A stretch of 64,000 bases of DNA from Sphingomonas sp. SORGH_AS_0950 (GTDB taxonomy: Bacteria; Pseudomonadota; Alphaproteobacteria; Sphingomonadales; Sphingomonadaceae): positions 3,188,001 to 3,252,000 of the forward strand of contig NZ_JAUTAE010000001.1 in the NCBI RefSeq assembly GCF_030818415.1. Direction: 5' to 3'. Below the pieces are notes generated by a model. It was not told the origin of the DNA. It ran no database searches and was given only the letters and a program-made list of their open reading frames with translations. Both the position numbers and the translations under genes were made by a program. How positions within the stretch are numbered: the first letter of the stretch is position 1; each line of letters begins with the position of its first letter. This document shows, piece by piece, positions 20,864 through 29,576 of this stretch.

Positions 20864-21895
20864 GTGCACGCGGATAACGACGTGATGGGGATCGGCGATC
20901 TCCCCGAGATGATGACCGCGATCGATCCCGAAGCGGCGGGCGGGCCGGAGGTGCTGGTCCCGACCCGTCGGCCGACCCCGCGGCCCGGTGCGGGCGAAGT
21001 GCTGATCCGGATCGCCGCCGCCGGGGTCAACCGGCCCGATGTGATGCAGCGCCAGGGGCTCTATCCGCCGCCGCCGGGCGCGCCCTCCATCCCCGGTCTG
21101 GAAATCGCGGGCGAGGTCGTCGCGATCGGCGAGGGCGTTGGGCCCGAGTTGCTGGGCCAGCCGGTCTGCGCGCTGATCGGCGGCGGCGGCTATGCCGAAT
21201 ATGCGGTGGCGGTGGCCGAGCACTGCCTGCCCGTGCCCAACGGCCTGTCGATGGTACAGGCGGCGGCGCTGCCCGAGACGCTGTTCACCGTGTGGACCAA
21301 TGTCTTCGAGCGCGCCTATGCCCGCGAGGGCGAGACCCTGCTCGTCCATGGCGGGACCAGCGGCATCGGCACCATGGCGATCCTGCTGGGCAAGCTGTTC
21401 GGCCTGACGGTGATCGTCACCGCCGGATCGGACGACAAATGCGCGGCCGCCGAAAAGCTCGGCGCAGCCAGCGCGATCAACTATCGCACCGGGGATTTCG
21501 TCGAGGCGGTCCAGGCCTTCACCGGCGGCAAGGGTGTGGACATCGTCCTCGACATGGTCGGCGGCGATTATGTGCCGCGCAACCTGAAATGCCTGGGCGA
21601 GGAGGGGCGGCATGTCTCGATCGCGGTCCAGCGCGGCGCGAAGGCGGAAATCCCGCTCTGGGAGGTGATGCGCCGCCGCCTGATCCTGACCGGATCGACG
21701 CTGCGCGGTCGCGATGCCGAGTTCAAGGCGATGGTCGCCGACGAGGTGGCGCGGATCGTCTGGCCGCATGTCGAGGAAGGGCGGCTGCGCCCGGTCATCG
21801 ATCGCAGCTTTCCGCTGGCGCAGGCCGCGGACGCGCATCGCCGCATGGAAGCGGGCGACCATATGGGCAAGATCGTCCTGACCATCGGCGAATAA
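20864..21895 (+). CDS. NAD(P)H:quinone oxidoreductase (zeta-crystallin/PIG3-like MDR family)
   Basis: The 343-residue medium-chain reductase has the GroES-like substrate domain (GEVLIRIAAAGVNRPDVMQRQGLYPPPPG) and a Rossmann domain (LVHGGTSGIGTMAIL, VTAGSDDKCAAAEKLGA). It lacks the catalytic zinc ligands, so it belongs to the quinone reductase branch and reduces quinones or enones with NAD(P)H. GTG at 20864 follows GGGGCGG. Family homology starts at MTAIDPEAAGGPEVL, so an ATG at 20909 or 20912 is a possible alternative. Confidence 0.9.
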   Translation: MHADNDVMGIGDLPEMMTAIDPEAAGGPEVLVPTRRPTPRPGAGEVLIRIAAAGVNRPDVMQRQGLYPPPPGAPSIPGLEIAGEVVAIGEGVGPELLGQPVCALIGGGGYAEYAVAVAEHCLPVPNGLSMVQAAALPETLFTVWTNVFERAYAREGETLLVHGGTSGIGTMAILLGKLFGLTVIVTAGSDDKCAAAEKLGAASAINYRTGDFVEAVQAFTGGKGVDIVLDMVGGDYVPRNLKCLGEEGRHVSIAVQRGAKAEIPLWEVMRRRLILTGSTLRGRDAEFKAMVADEVARIVWPHVEEGRLRPVIDRSFPLAQAADAHRRMEAGDHMGKIVLTIGE

Positions 21896-22006
21896 TCCGA
21901 TCTGCCCATTTCGGACTGTGATCGACCGGGGTAACGGATCGGACGAGCGAATCGGCCGGGTCGGCCCGATCGGTTCGGTCCGCACGAATGGCCAAGGGGG
22001 ATGCGA

Positions 22007-22699
22007 ATGCTGCGATGGGGGCTGGCCGCCGGGATCGTGATGGCGGGCAATATGGCGGCGATACCCGCCGCTGCCCAGTCGGCGCGCGACATCCTGACCC
22101 AGGCTTCCTTCGCCGATACCGACGAGGCGAGCGCGCTGCGCCGGGTGACGCTGGCCTATGCGACCGCCGGCAATATGCTGAAGCACAGTCCCGACGATCA
22201 CGAGGCGCTGCTGATGCGCGCCACCGCGCTGGGCTACCGCGCCAAGCTGACCGGCAACCGCACCGATGCGATCGCCGCGCGGCGTCAGTTCGAGGCGCTG
22301 ATCGCGCAGAATCCCCGCGACGCCGAGGCGCAGCTGGCGCTGGGCGCCTGGCATATCGGCGCGGTCAAGAAGCTGGGGGCGATCGTCGGGCGCGCGGCGC
22401 TCGGGGCGCAGCGGGGGGCCGGCTTCGCCCTGCTCGACCGGGCCATCGCGCTGGGCGGCGACCGGGCCTTGTTTCCCGGACTGGCGGCGCTGCTTCGGCT
22501 GGAGCTCGATCCGCGCGACCCGCGTGGCCCTGCTCTGGCGGAGGCGGCGGCGCATGCCGCGACGGTGACGCCGATCGACCGCATCCTGCAACGCGCCGCC
22601 GTCGCCGTGCTGACGCCGGTGCGCGCGGGTGACGGTCCGGCAACCCGCAGGCTGGCCTCGCAGCTTCTTCCCTTCGGACGATTCGACGACGGCAATTGA
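22007..22699 (+). CDS. Exported TPR-like helical protein
   Basis: The 230-residue protein has a signal peptide (cleavage near IPAAAQ) and an all-helical mature part. Repeats such as AATALGYRAKLTGNRTDA and ARRQFEALIAQNPRDAEAQLALGAWHIG resemble tetratricopeptide units. AAGGGGG abuts an ATG at 22001, so the in-frame ATG at 22007 has the better spacing. It is probably periplasmic; the role is unknown. It is followed by a terminator in front of trcR. Confidence 0.75.
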   Translation: MLRWGLAAGIVMAGNMAAIPAAAQSARDILTQASFADTDEASALRRVTLAYATAGNMLKHSPDDHEALLMRATALGYRAKLTGNRTDAIAARRQFEALIAQNPRDAEAQLALGAWHIGAVKKLGAIVGRAALGAQRGAGFALLDRAIALGGDRALFPGLAALLRLELDPRDPRGPALAEAAAHAATVTPIDRILQRAAVAVLTPVRAGDGPATRRLASQLLPFGRFDDGN

Positions 22700-22825
22700 T
22701 GCGACGCACGGCCGCCGGGGCGCTGGACGGCGCAAGGGCAGGGGCGTATGAGGCACTGTTTCGGTCACTTTGTGGCGCCGCACCTTGCTCTTGGAGGCGG
22801 CTCGCATTAGATTTGCCGCCGCTAC

Positions 22826-22858
22826 GGCCGCTCCGATGAGGGGCGGCCCTTTTATTTT
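22826..22858 (+). terminator. Terminator-like hairpin directly upstream of trcR
   Basis: GGCCGCTCC (22826-22834) pairs with GGGGCGGCC (22840-22848) through nine pairs (one G-U), and CTTTTATTTT follows. Only 18 bases separate its end from the trcR GTG. It may end the upstream TPR transcript, act as an attenuator in the trcR leader, or both. Confidence 0.75.
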
Positions 22859-22876
22859 CCGACTGGAGTGATCCCC

Positions 22877-23551
22877 GTGGCCCAGCCGCTCATGCCCCAT
22901 GCGACCGCTTCCTGGCTGGTCGACAACACCTCGCTCTCCTTCGAGCAGATTGCGGATTTCTGCGGCCTTCATATCCTGGAAGTGCAGGCGATCGCCGACG
23001 ACACGGCGGCGACCAAGTTGACCGGCCGTGATCCGGTCCGCGCGCACGAAGTGACGCAGAGCGAGATCGAGAAGGCGCAGGCCAATCCCGATTATCGCAT
23101 GAAGATGACCAAGGGCCCCGAGCAGGTCCGCCGGACCAAGGGCCCGCGCTACACGCCGGTCAGCAAGCGGCAGGACAAGCCCGACGGCATCGCCTGGATC
23201 ATCCGCAACCACCCGGAAATCTCGGACGGCGCGATCAGCAACCTGATCGGCACCACCCGCACCACGATTGCCGCGATCCGCGACCGCAGCCACTGGAACA
23301 TCGCCAACATCACGCCGAAGGACCCGGTGACGCTGGGCCTGACCACCCAGCGCGAGCTCGACTCGGCGGTGGCCAAGGCGGCGAAGGCGACCGGCGGCAA
23401 TGCCGATGCGCAGCCGACCGACACCCGCCTGGAGGGTGACCGCGAAGCGCTGCTCGCCTCGCTGCGCGCCGAGCGCGATCAGCAGAGCCGTGATTCGGAC
23501 TCGATCGGGCATGGCGACATCATCGATCCGCACTCGCTGTTCCGCAGCTGA
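22877..23551 (+). CDS. trcR: Cell cycle transcriptional regulator TrcR (DUF1013)
   Basis: The 224-residue protein begins AQPLMPHATASWLVDNTSLSFEQIADFCGLH, the signature of the alphaproteobacterial DUF1013/TrcR family. A second conserved block is KPDGIAWIIRNHPEISDGAISNLIGTTR, which looks like a helix-turn-helix. In Caulobacter TrcR is an RNA-polymerase-associated cell cycle regulator. I place the start at GTG 22877, since TGGAG lies nine bases upstream; a GTG at 22868 abuts that site. A terminator-like hairpin sits immediately upstream and another terminator follows. Confidence 0.92.
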   Translation: MAQPLMPHATASWLVDNTSLSFEQIADFCGLHILEVQAIADDTAATKLTGRDPVRAHEVTQSEIEKAQANPDYRMKMTKGPEQVRRTKGPRYTPVSKRQDKPDGIAWIIRNHPEISDGAISNLIGTTRTTIAAIRDRSHWNIANITPKDPVTLGLTTQRELDSAVAKAAKATGGNADAQPTDTRLEGDREALLASLRAERDQQSRDSDSIGHGDIIDPHSLFRS

Positions 23552-23576
23552 TCGGCACGCTTCGGCTTGACGAAAG

Positions 23577-23608
23577 GGGGCGTCCACCGACCGGTGGGCG
23601 CCCCTTTT
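23577..23608 (+). terminator. Rho-independent terminator of trcR
   Basis: GGGGCGTCCACC and GGTGGGCGCCCC form a 12-bp stem with one G-U pair, ending at 23604 and followed by TTTT. Confidence 0.85.
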
Positions 23609-23666
23609 GCGTGATGGGGAACGGCGTCACCCTTGCCCCGTTGAGTCCGGGCAAAGGAGATCATCC

Positions 23667-23987
23667 ATGTCCGAGCAGGAAAAGCGCGACCCTCAGCCCT
23701 TCGATCGCGATAGTGGCTATACGGGCCAGGACTATCATCGCGACGACGAGCACGCGATGGGCCGGGCGGAGCCCTCGGGCCGCGTAACGACCACCCCGCC
23801 AGCGCCGGGTGAGGGCAATGCCGACACCAGCCTGCCCGACGACGATGGCAGGCGCGCAACGGTCGATCCGAAGACGGGCGAAGTCCATGGCAGCGGGGCA
23901 GGTGCCGGTGGTGGCCATCGCGGCGACGAGATCGACGAAGTGGACCCCGCGACTCCGCCGGGCGTGGGGCGGCGGCCGGTAAACTGA
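23667..23987 (+). CDS. Small hydrophilic hypothetical protein
   Basis: The 106-residue protein is almost entirely Gly/Asp/Glu/Arg/Pro-rich and probably disordered (QPFDRDSGYTGQDYHRDD near the start). AAAGGAGA lies seven bases before the ATG at 23667, giving good support for translation. There is no signal peptide or membrane segment. I do not recognise the family; sphingomonads often carry such stress-type hydrophilic proteins. Confidence 0.7.
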   Translation: MSEQEKRDPQPFDRDSGYTGQDYHRDDEHAMGRAEPSGRVTTTPPAPGEGNADTSLPDDDGRRATVDPKTGEVHGSGAGAGGGHRGDEIDEVDPATPPGVGRRPVN

Positions 23988-23999
23988 AATCCCCGGCAG

Positions 24000-24082
24000 C
24001 CTGCCGTCACCCCAGCGCAGGCTGGGGTCTTTCGCCGTAAGGGCCCCCTGCGGCCAATGATCCCGGCGTTCGTTGGGATGAC
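24000..24082. repeat. REP-like palindromes
   Basis: Two adjacent palindromes are seen: CCCAGCGCAGGCTGGG and ATCCCGGCGTTCGTTGGGAT. The second resembles the one inside the 401-bp duplication near 3610 and 4011. The 24083-24280 stretch behind them shows no supported gene. Confidence 0.6.
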
Positions 24083-24280
24083 GTCTGTCGTGGCGGAGGC
24101 TTTCCGGACGGGAGGCGCAGAGCGGCGCTTACCGCAGAAGCTGCGCGATCATTCCGGCGATGTCGGGAAAATGTCGTCGCAGCGAGTAAACCATACCGCT
24201 AACCCCCTGACCGGACGAGAAATCCAGCATATAACGCATCGGGCATGCAAGTGCAGTTTCTGCTCAATCGGCCTGTTTTA

Positions 24281-25330
24281 GAGCGTTTCCCGGCCGACCT
24301 GAGTCGAAGGGGGATTCCCATGGCCGAGCTGATCTGATTCACGGTGCTGGCTGGATGGAGGCCGGCATTGATGGGCAAGCCGTTGTCGATGGATCTACGA
24401 TCGCGAGCGCTGGCCGCGGTTGACGAGGGGATGAGTTGCCGGGCTGCGGCGGTGCGGTTCGGTGTGGCGGCCGCGACGGTGATCCGGTGGCACGACCAGC
24501 GCCGCAGCACGGGCACCTATGCCGCCAAGCCGCAGGGCGGGGACACGCGGTCGCGGCGGATCGAAGCGCATGCGCCCACGATCCTGGCGCTGCACGAAGC
24601 GCGTCGCGACATCACGCTGGACGAGCTGCGTCGCGAGCTGGGTCAGGCGGGCGTGACGGTGGCGATCTCGACGCTGCACCGCTTCTTTGCCCGTCACGGG
24701 ATCACGCGCAAAAAAAGACCGGGCATGCGATCGAGCAGGATCGCGCCGACGTCCTGAGTGCGCGTGAGGACTGGTTTGATGGCCAGCTCGACCTCGACCC
24801 TGCGCGGCTCGTCTTCATCGACGAGACCTGGACGGCGACCAATATGACCCGCAGCCACGGCCGCTGCCGGCGGGGCGAGCGGCTGCGGATGGGTTACCCA
24901 CATGGTCATCGCAAGACGACCACGCTGGTCGCTGGCCTGCGCATGACCGGCATGATCGCGCCGATGGTGCTCGACGGCCCGATCAACGGCGACTGGTTCG
25001 AGGCCTACGTCCGACAGGTTCTCGTGCCCGACCTCGGACGCGGCGACGTGGTCATCATGGACAACCTGTCCAGCCACAAGCGTGCCGGCGTCCGTGAAGC
25101 CATCGAAGCCGCAGGCGCCCGCCTCATGTTTCTCCCGCCCTACAGTCCCGACTTCAACCCGATCGAGAAGGCCTTCGCCCGCCTCAAGGCTATGCTGCGC
25201 AGGGCCGGCGAACGCACCGTGTCGGGCTTGTGGTCCCTCATCGGCAGGTTGGTCGATCTGTTCCAACCACAGGAATGCGCCAACTACTTCACCTCCTGTG
25301 GTTATGATCCAGACTGATCAGAATCCGCTC
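24281..25330 (+). mobile_element. IS630 family insertion sequence
   Basis: A 1,050-bp element with one DDE transposase lies between TA dinucleotides (24279-24280 and 25331-25332), the target duplicated by IS630/Tc1 elements. The tips are inverted for five bases (GAGCG left, CGCTC right), with weaker similarity beyond. The element lies at the left edge of the accessory region and downstream of the methyltransferase/GHKL cluster. Confidence 0.85.
24371..25317 (+). CDS. IS630 family transposase (programmed -1 frameshift)
   Basis: The first frame (24371-24757) encodes a helix-turn-helix N-terminus (SMDLRSRALAAVDEGMSCRAAAVRFGV). The catalytic part continues in the -1 frame to 25317. The switch is at a run of seven A residues, 24710-24716, a typical slippery site. 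The second part has LVFIDETW (Asp), VVIMDNLSSHK (Asp) and LPPYSPDFNPIEKAF (Glu), the DDE triad of IS630. GGAGG stands nine bases before the ATG. All parts look intact, so the element may be active. Confidence 0.88.
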
Positions 25331-25492
25331 TAAGATCAGGAAGTGCTCAGGCTCCGATTCGGCGTTGCGAGTTTACCGGACTGCGGGTCGAAACTGGCGA
25401 GCAAGGTGGTCAGGAAGCTGCATTGGTCGAGATGCGCATGAGGCGCGCGAGATGACCGCCATCGAGAATCGATGTGAGGGGGGCGTTTGCGT

Positions 25493-26269
25493 CTAAACTG
25501 CCGTGGTAGTCCCGTGGTTAGCTGAAGGTAAAATCGAACCATCATACCAGTGGTGCGGTCGAAAGCATGTTTGATCGATCGCGGTCCGCAGCCTTGGGAT
25601 AGCAGGATAAGCGCTCTGGTAGAAGCTGCAGGCCTGAAGAACGGCGCGATAGGCGGAAATCTCGATCCTACCGGATTTTGGGCCAACAAGATGATCCGAG
25701 CACAGCTGAAGAAACACGGCGAACGCATCCATTTGGGCTGATGGGATACGAACGTTTGTAAGAACATTTGCGACATGATTTGTTACGTCTTCGAAGCGTT
25801 CTTTCCAGACCTCGTTAATGTTTTCGCGGTATTCCTTCATCGGAGCCATCTGTGAGTGGAACACCGGGTGTGCTACGTGTGTAGCGTCGAAATCGTGGTG
25901 CACTCCGAAAACGTGCGCAAGCTCGCTATTGCGCTTCACGAAATAGCCAACCCTAGTCTTGGATTCTATAGCCCTGAAATTTCCTTCAGGTTCTATTTGA
26001 AAGTGAATAAGTCCTTCGACCACGGCGTATAGCAAGGGGCGCGTATGTTCAGGTTTCTCTTTCAAAAGGAACGTTACCGGCCTAATCGTCACTACGATTG
26101 GATCGCCATCCACGTAGTGGAATATCTCGTCCACTCGGCTGGGGCGTACCGCGCAGCTCGGAGCCATGATTTTGAGCTTTGCCTGGAAGTCGCGCCAAGC
26201 ATTGTCGATCAGCCGCTTGAGCGCGAACAGGTTTGAGGCCACCGTCAGAGGCCGATCAATGTCGCCCAC
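25493..26269 (-). CDS. Unrecognised protein, last gene of the methyltransferase/GHKL cluster
   Basis: The protein is 258 residues from GTG 26269, which overlaps the preceding receiver gene by 25 bases; a GTG at 26242, two bases past that gene's stop, is equally plausible. No signal peptide or membrane segment is seen. A His/Asp-rich motif, HHDFDATHVAHPVFHSQ, stands out near the middle and could be a metal or catalytic site, and a KTRVGYFVKRNSELAH segment precedes it. I know no family. Its position last in a tight operon with sensor-like partners makes it a candidate effector; that is inference only. Confidence 0.7.
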   Translation of the reverse strand: MGDIDRPLTVASNLFALKRLIDNAWRDFQAKLKIMAPSCAVRPSRVDEIFHYVDGDPIVVTIRPVTFLLKEKPEHTRPLLYAVVEGLIHFQIEPEGNFRAIESKTRVGYFVKRNSELAHVFGVHHDFDATHVAHPVFHSQMAPMKEYRENINEVWKERFEDVTNHVANVLTNVRIPSAQMDAFAVFLQLCSDHLVGPKSGRIEISAYRAVLQACSFYQSAYPAIPRLRTAIDQTCFRPHHWYDGSILPSANHGTTTAV

Positions 26270-27351
26270 TCTTCGTAGAAGTCACATTCTACGCGAGTGA
26301 GATAGGCACCTTCGGGGATCCAGCTGCTTGAGGGCACGGAACAGTCGGATCTGTCGCAGACGGGACGCTTCGTAAGTGGGCACCAGTAGCCGCCACGCTC
26401 GCCACCGCATCGCGCACAGTCATGTCGCTCCATCTGGCGGTTGAGGGCAATCTCTGCCACTCGACGTCGGAACTGGTCGAACGTTTCGTCCGGATCGTGC
26501 TGACCAAGCGAAAGTTCTTTTTTTACCGCGAGCTTCTCGATGATGTCATCAATCTTCGTCTGCCAGTAAAATGGGCCGATCGCTGAGAACGGGCCATCGT
26601 ACTTGGAGGCAGCAAGGAGGGAGTCTAGTTCAGCGTCCGGGGTAGGCGAAGTAGCGAAATATGCATGCAGCGCGTCGGAATGAAGGATGGGCCCAGGATA
26701 GCGCATGATCGAGTTGAAGAGGAGATGGCCGGCCACATAGGAGGCGATCCGCACGCGGACCTCATCACGATGTCCTGTCGCATTCCGCAGCATCTGAATA
26801 AGCGCGGAGTTGCCGGAAGTTAGGCGCGAACTATAAAGGGAAAAGGCAGATCCCACGTCCGGCTGTCCTAGGAGATCGGCCAAAAGCGAGGCGGGGCTTC
26901 CGTCGTCCAGAAGCTCGAGCTTTGCCAAAAGCTGGTCGCGGATCCAGCGGAAACCAAGCGCAACCGACGCGATTATTGGCGCGGCTTGGTCGGCATTGTC
27001 AGGAAGGCGGAACTCGAACACGTCGGGTTCGTCAGTAAGGGCGCCCAGTTGCCTAGAATAGTCGCCGACAGGGATTGCCTCCTTCTGTGCGAAAGCGACG
27101 ATGCTGAATCCGAACAGACCGGTCTTGCCGCCCCGCGTCAGGTCGTAATCCGTCACTGCCAGCAGCGGCTTTTCGGCTGTGAGTGCCTCTAGCCGTTCGA
27201 GGCCCTTGTCCTCTGGCCGGGGCATCCAGCAGCGCACCGCGACGCCGGTGCCCGCCAGCGCAGCTTCGACGGCGTCGGTGAGCCTCTTCATCTGAGTTTC
27301 TTCATCGTCGATGAGGAGGACGAAGTCCCTCTCCGCACCAATGTCGGTCAA
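26245..27351 (-). CDS. Receiver-like protein with C-terminal Cys-rich (zinc-ribbon-like) region
   Basis: The 368-residue protein opens like a response-regulator receiver. FVLLIDDEE (Asp15/Asp16/Glu17) gives the acidic pocket and LLAVTDYDL the probable phosphoacceptor Asp68. The conserved Thr and Lys of receivers are not obvious. The middle is helical and unrecognised. Near the C-terminus CARCGGERGGYWCP and VCDRSDC could bind zinc. There is no HTH output domain. TTG 27351 is the likely start, because GAGGA, overlapping the GHKL gene stop, lies eight bases upstream. It probably receives phosphate from the upstream GHKL/histidine-kinase protein. Confidence 0.75.
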   Translation of the reverse strand: MTDIGAERDFVLLIDDEETQMKRLTDAVEAALAGTGVAVRCWMPRPEDKGLERLEALTAEKPLLAVTDYDLTRGGKTGLFGFSIVAFAQKEAIPVGDYSRQLGALTDEPDVFEFRLPDNADQAAPIIASVALGFRWIRDQLLAKLELLDDGSPASLLADLLGQPDVGSAFSLYSSRLTSGNSALIQMLRNATGHRDEVRVRIASYVAGHLLFNSIMRYPGPILHSDALHAYFATSPTPDAELDSLLAASKYDGPFSAIGPFYWQTKIDDIIEKLAVKKELSLGQHDPDETFDQFRRRVAEIALNRQMERHDCARCGGERGGYWCPLTKRPVCDRSDCSVPSSSWIPEGAYLTRVECDFYEEWATLIGL

Positions 27352-27362
27352 GGTTGTAATCC

Positions 27363-29576
27363 TCAGGAATCGAGGGGAAAACGAACTTCCATACAGGTTG
27401 TGAAGCCCGGTGGAGGCGCTACGAGCTGCGCCTTGCCCCCGAAGGCTTCGGCGCCGCGCTGTACAAGTGCTAGCCCCAATCCCATCCCGGACCCAAGCGG
27501 ATCGTTCCGGGATTCCGTGGTAGTGAAGAGCGGATCGAAGATCTTGGCTTTCACAGGGCTGGGGATGCCGACACCAGAGTCTGAGACCTGAAGATGGTGA
27601 TATCCTTTGTCGTTCCAGGCTCTGAACGCGATGCGTTTCTCACCGCCATCCTTCGCTGTCACTGCCTTCAGGGCGTTGGTGAATAGATTCTGGGCGATGC
27701 CATTGTACAGCGCCGCTGGTATTAGCGGCACCATGACTTCGGGCTCGACACCGATCTCAACTTCTATGTCGCGATCGCGCGCATAATCGCCGAATACCTT
27801 GACGACCTGCCGTAGGCGAGGAATCGAGCGGTACGGCTTGGTGGGCTTGATCTTTGCGCCTTCAACGTAGGCACGTGAATAGGAAACGAAGTTTTGCAGT
27901 GTCGTTGCATGGCGCCGAAATGCCTTGGCTCGGTCGGCGAACTGAGGTAGCTCTTTCGCAACGTTATCTAACTCTGCCTGAGCTTCCTTGAGGCTGCCTA
28001 TCGCTACGCCGAATTCGTGGGTCATGAAGCCGGCAATCACGCCCAGAAGACTCATGATCTCCAGCTGCTTTTGCTTTTCCTTGTTGTGATCATCGGCTTG
28101 TTCGACGCGTTCTTGGCTCTCAACCAGCATCGCGACGATGCGGTTTTTCTGCGGTCGCGAGAGGTTGGGATCTGCCTCGATCTCCTCAATCGCTTGCTGA
28201 GTCTCGCCGCGGCTCTTCAGAAGCTCGGCGGCCGCCTTCTCGTCGGCCTGCGCCTGCTGAAGGCGGCGATCCGCATAGGCGATCGCCTCGACCGCGCCAC
28301 GTACGATGTCCTTCAGTTGCAGGAAGGCATTGTTGATGACGAAGCCCTCTCGATCCGCGGCGGCATGAAGGCCGCTATCGTCCGTTACGCTGCTTCGAGC
28401 ACCCTCTACATGAACTGCGCCTATTAGCTGGGCCGACTCAGGCAGTCGCAACATCCAGTTTTCCGAAGGAGCGGCGGCGACGGCCTTTGTCATTCCGAAG
28501 TGATGCTTCGATATCGTTGACTCCGGATCACGCCTATTCCGCGCAGCATCGGCGACAAGGCTCAGCCAGTCGTCGCCTTCGACGCCATATGGCCTAACTT
28601 GGAATCCCCGGTCGAACACCAGCACCCCGCTGTTGCTGCGAACCCAGTTGTAGGCCTTGCGACCGTCAACGAGCGCCCCCTCGAATGTCCCCGGCCTGCG
28701 GGGAAAGAACCGGATATCAGCGTACACTCGGCCGATGTCGTTGACATACTCGTCGGTGACACTGACGAAGGGCTCATCGCCCCCGCCCTTATAAACTTTC
28801 AGCTCGAGCGCGGTGCCGTCAAGTCTCAGGACTGCGCGAAGGACGTAATGCTCGAGTATCTCGCCAGACAGGTCGATCTCGCCGTCCTCCTCGACGACCT
28901 TCAACCTGATCGAGAAACCGGGATCGCGCGTGGATCGGCGATCAAGCTGCTGCCAGTCGGGAGGCGGGGGCAGCGCGCGCGCGGCGGAGACGACGTTGAC
29001 GGATCCGGTGCCGATGTCTTTCCAGCGGATGTGCCTTGAGCTTGGCCTCAGTGCGCCGATGGTGAGCATCGTACCAGTCGGAACATCGTTTCCAACCTGC
29101 GTGACGACAAAATCCACCTCCGTCTTTCCGAGATCCTGATGTCGATCGAAAGACGCCCAGTCGAAAGTCGCGCGCAGACGGGTGCGTACACCCCGCTCCG
29201 GGTCGTCGCAGACGGAATCAAGCGTCAGCGTCATACCGAGGAAGCGTACTGCGAAGCGACCTATGCCTTTCTCGCCGGTGATTCTGCGGCCGTACTGAGC
29301 GGTCAGGCTGTCCCCTTCTTTGGAACTGGTGCCGATCCGCATCCAGCCATCGCGAAACCGCTCGAAGGTCATGCCGACGCCATCATCCTGAACCACAATC
29401 TGATTGGGGTAGTCGTGGGATATGGAGCAGTTGCTGGCGTCTGCGTCGTAGGCGTTCTTGATCAGCTCGAGGATAGCTACCTCGGGCTCCTTGACCAGCC
29501 GTTCGCCGAGTTCGCGCAGGATGCGAGCCTCGATCGAAAATGGGATTGTGCCTTCAACGAGGATCTTCTCGGTCAT
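27363..29576 (-). CDS. Dual GHKL ATPase: HSP90/MutL-like N-terminus plus histidine-kinase-like C-terminus
   Basis: The 737-residue protein has two GHKL ATP sites. The N-terminal one has ELIKNAYDADA (37-47), DDGVGM (64-69) and GEKGIGRFA (101-109), as in HSP90/MutL/MORC-type ATPases. A coiled coil (about 430-505) leads to a dimerisation-like helix with THEFG, where His520 could be the phosphorylated residue. The kinase catalytic domain follows: NLFTNALKAV (630-639), DSGVGI (666-671), FDPLF (680-684) and GSGMGLGLAL (695-704). No membrane segment is seen, so it is cytoplasmic. Its ATG overlaps the stop of the gamma-class methyltransferase gene (ATGA). Confidence 0.85.
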   Translation of the reverse strand: MTEKILVEGTIPFSIEARILRELGERLVKEPEVAILELIKNAYDADASNCSISHDYPNQIVVQDDGVGMTFERFRDGWMRIGTSSKEGDSLTAQYGRRITGEKGIGRFAVRFLGMTLTLDSVCDDPERGVRTRLRATFDWASFDRHQDLGKTEVDFVVTQVGNDVPTGTMLTIGALRPSSRHIRWKDIGTGSVNVVSAARALPPPPDWQQLDRRSTRDPGFSIRLKVVEEDGEIDLSGEILEHYVLRAVLRLDGTALELKVYKGGGDEPFVSVTDEYVNDIGRVYADIRFFPRRPGTFEGALVDGRKAYNWVRSNSGVLVFDRGFQVRPYGVEGDDWLSLVADAARNRRDPESTISKHHFGMTKAVAAAPSENWMLRLPESAQLIGAVHVEGARSSVTDDSGLHAAADREGFVINNAFLQLKDIVRGAVEAIAYADRRLQQAQADEKAAAELLKSRGETQQAIEEIEADPNLSRPQKNRIVAMLVESQERVEQADDHNKEKQKQLEIMSLLGVIAGFMTHEFGVAIGSLKEAQAELDNVAKELPQFADRAKAFRRHATTLQNFVSYSRAYVEGAKIKPTKPYRSIPRLRQVVKVFGDYARDRDIEVEIGVEPEVMVPLIPAALYNGIAQNLFTNALKAVTAKDGGEKRIAFRAWNDKGYHHLQVSDSGVGIPSPVKAKIFDPLFTTTESRNDPLGSGMGLGLALVQRGAEAFGGKAQLVAPPPGFTTCMEVRFPLDS

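Noticed and set aside
20783..23587. Minus-strand frame extending the DUF1192 protein to 999 residues
   Set aside because: Only the last 64 residues are real; the rest is antisense to the oxidoreductase, TPR-like and trcR genes.
25336..25776. 146-aa minus-strand frame next to the IS630 element
   Set aside because: It overlaps the better-supported 258-aa gene in another frame and has no motif or ribosome binding site.
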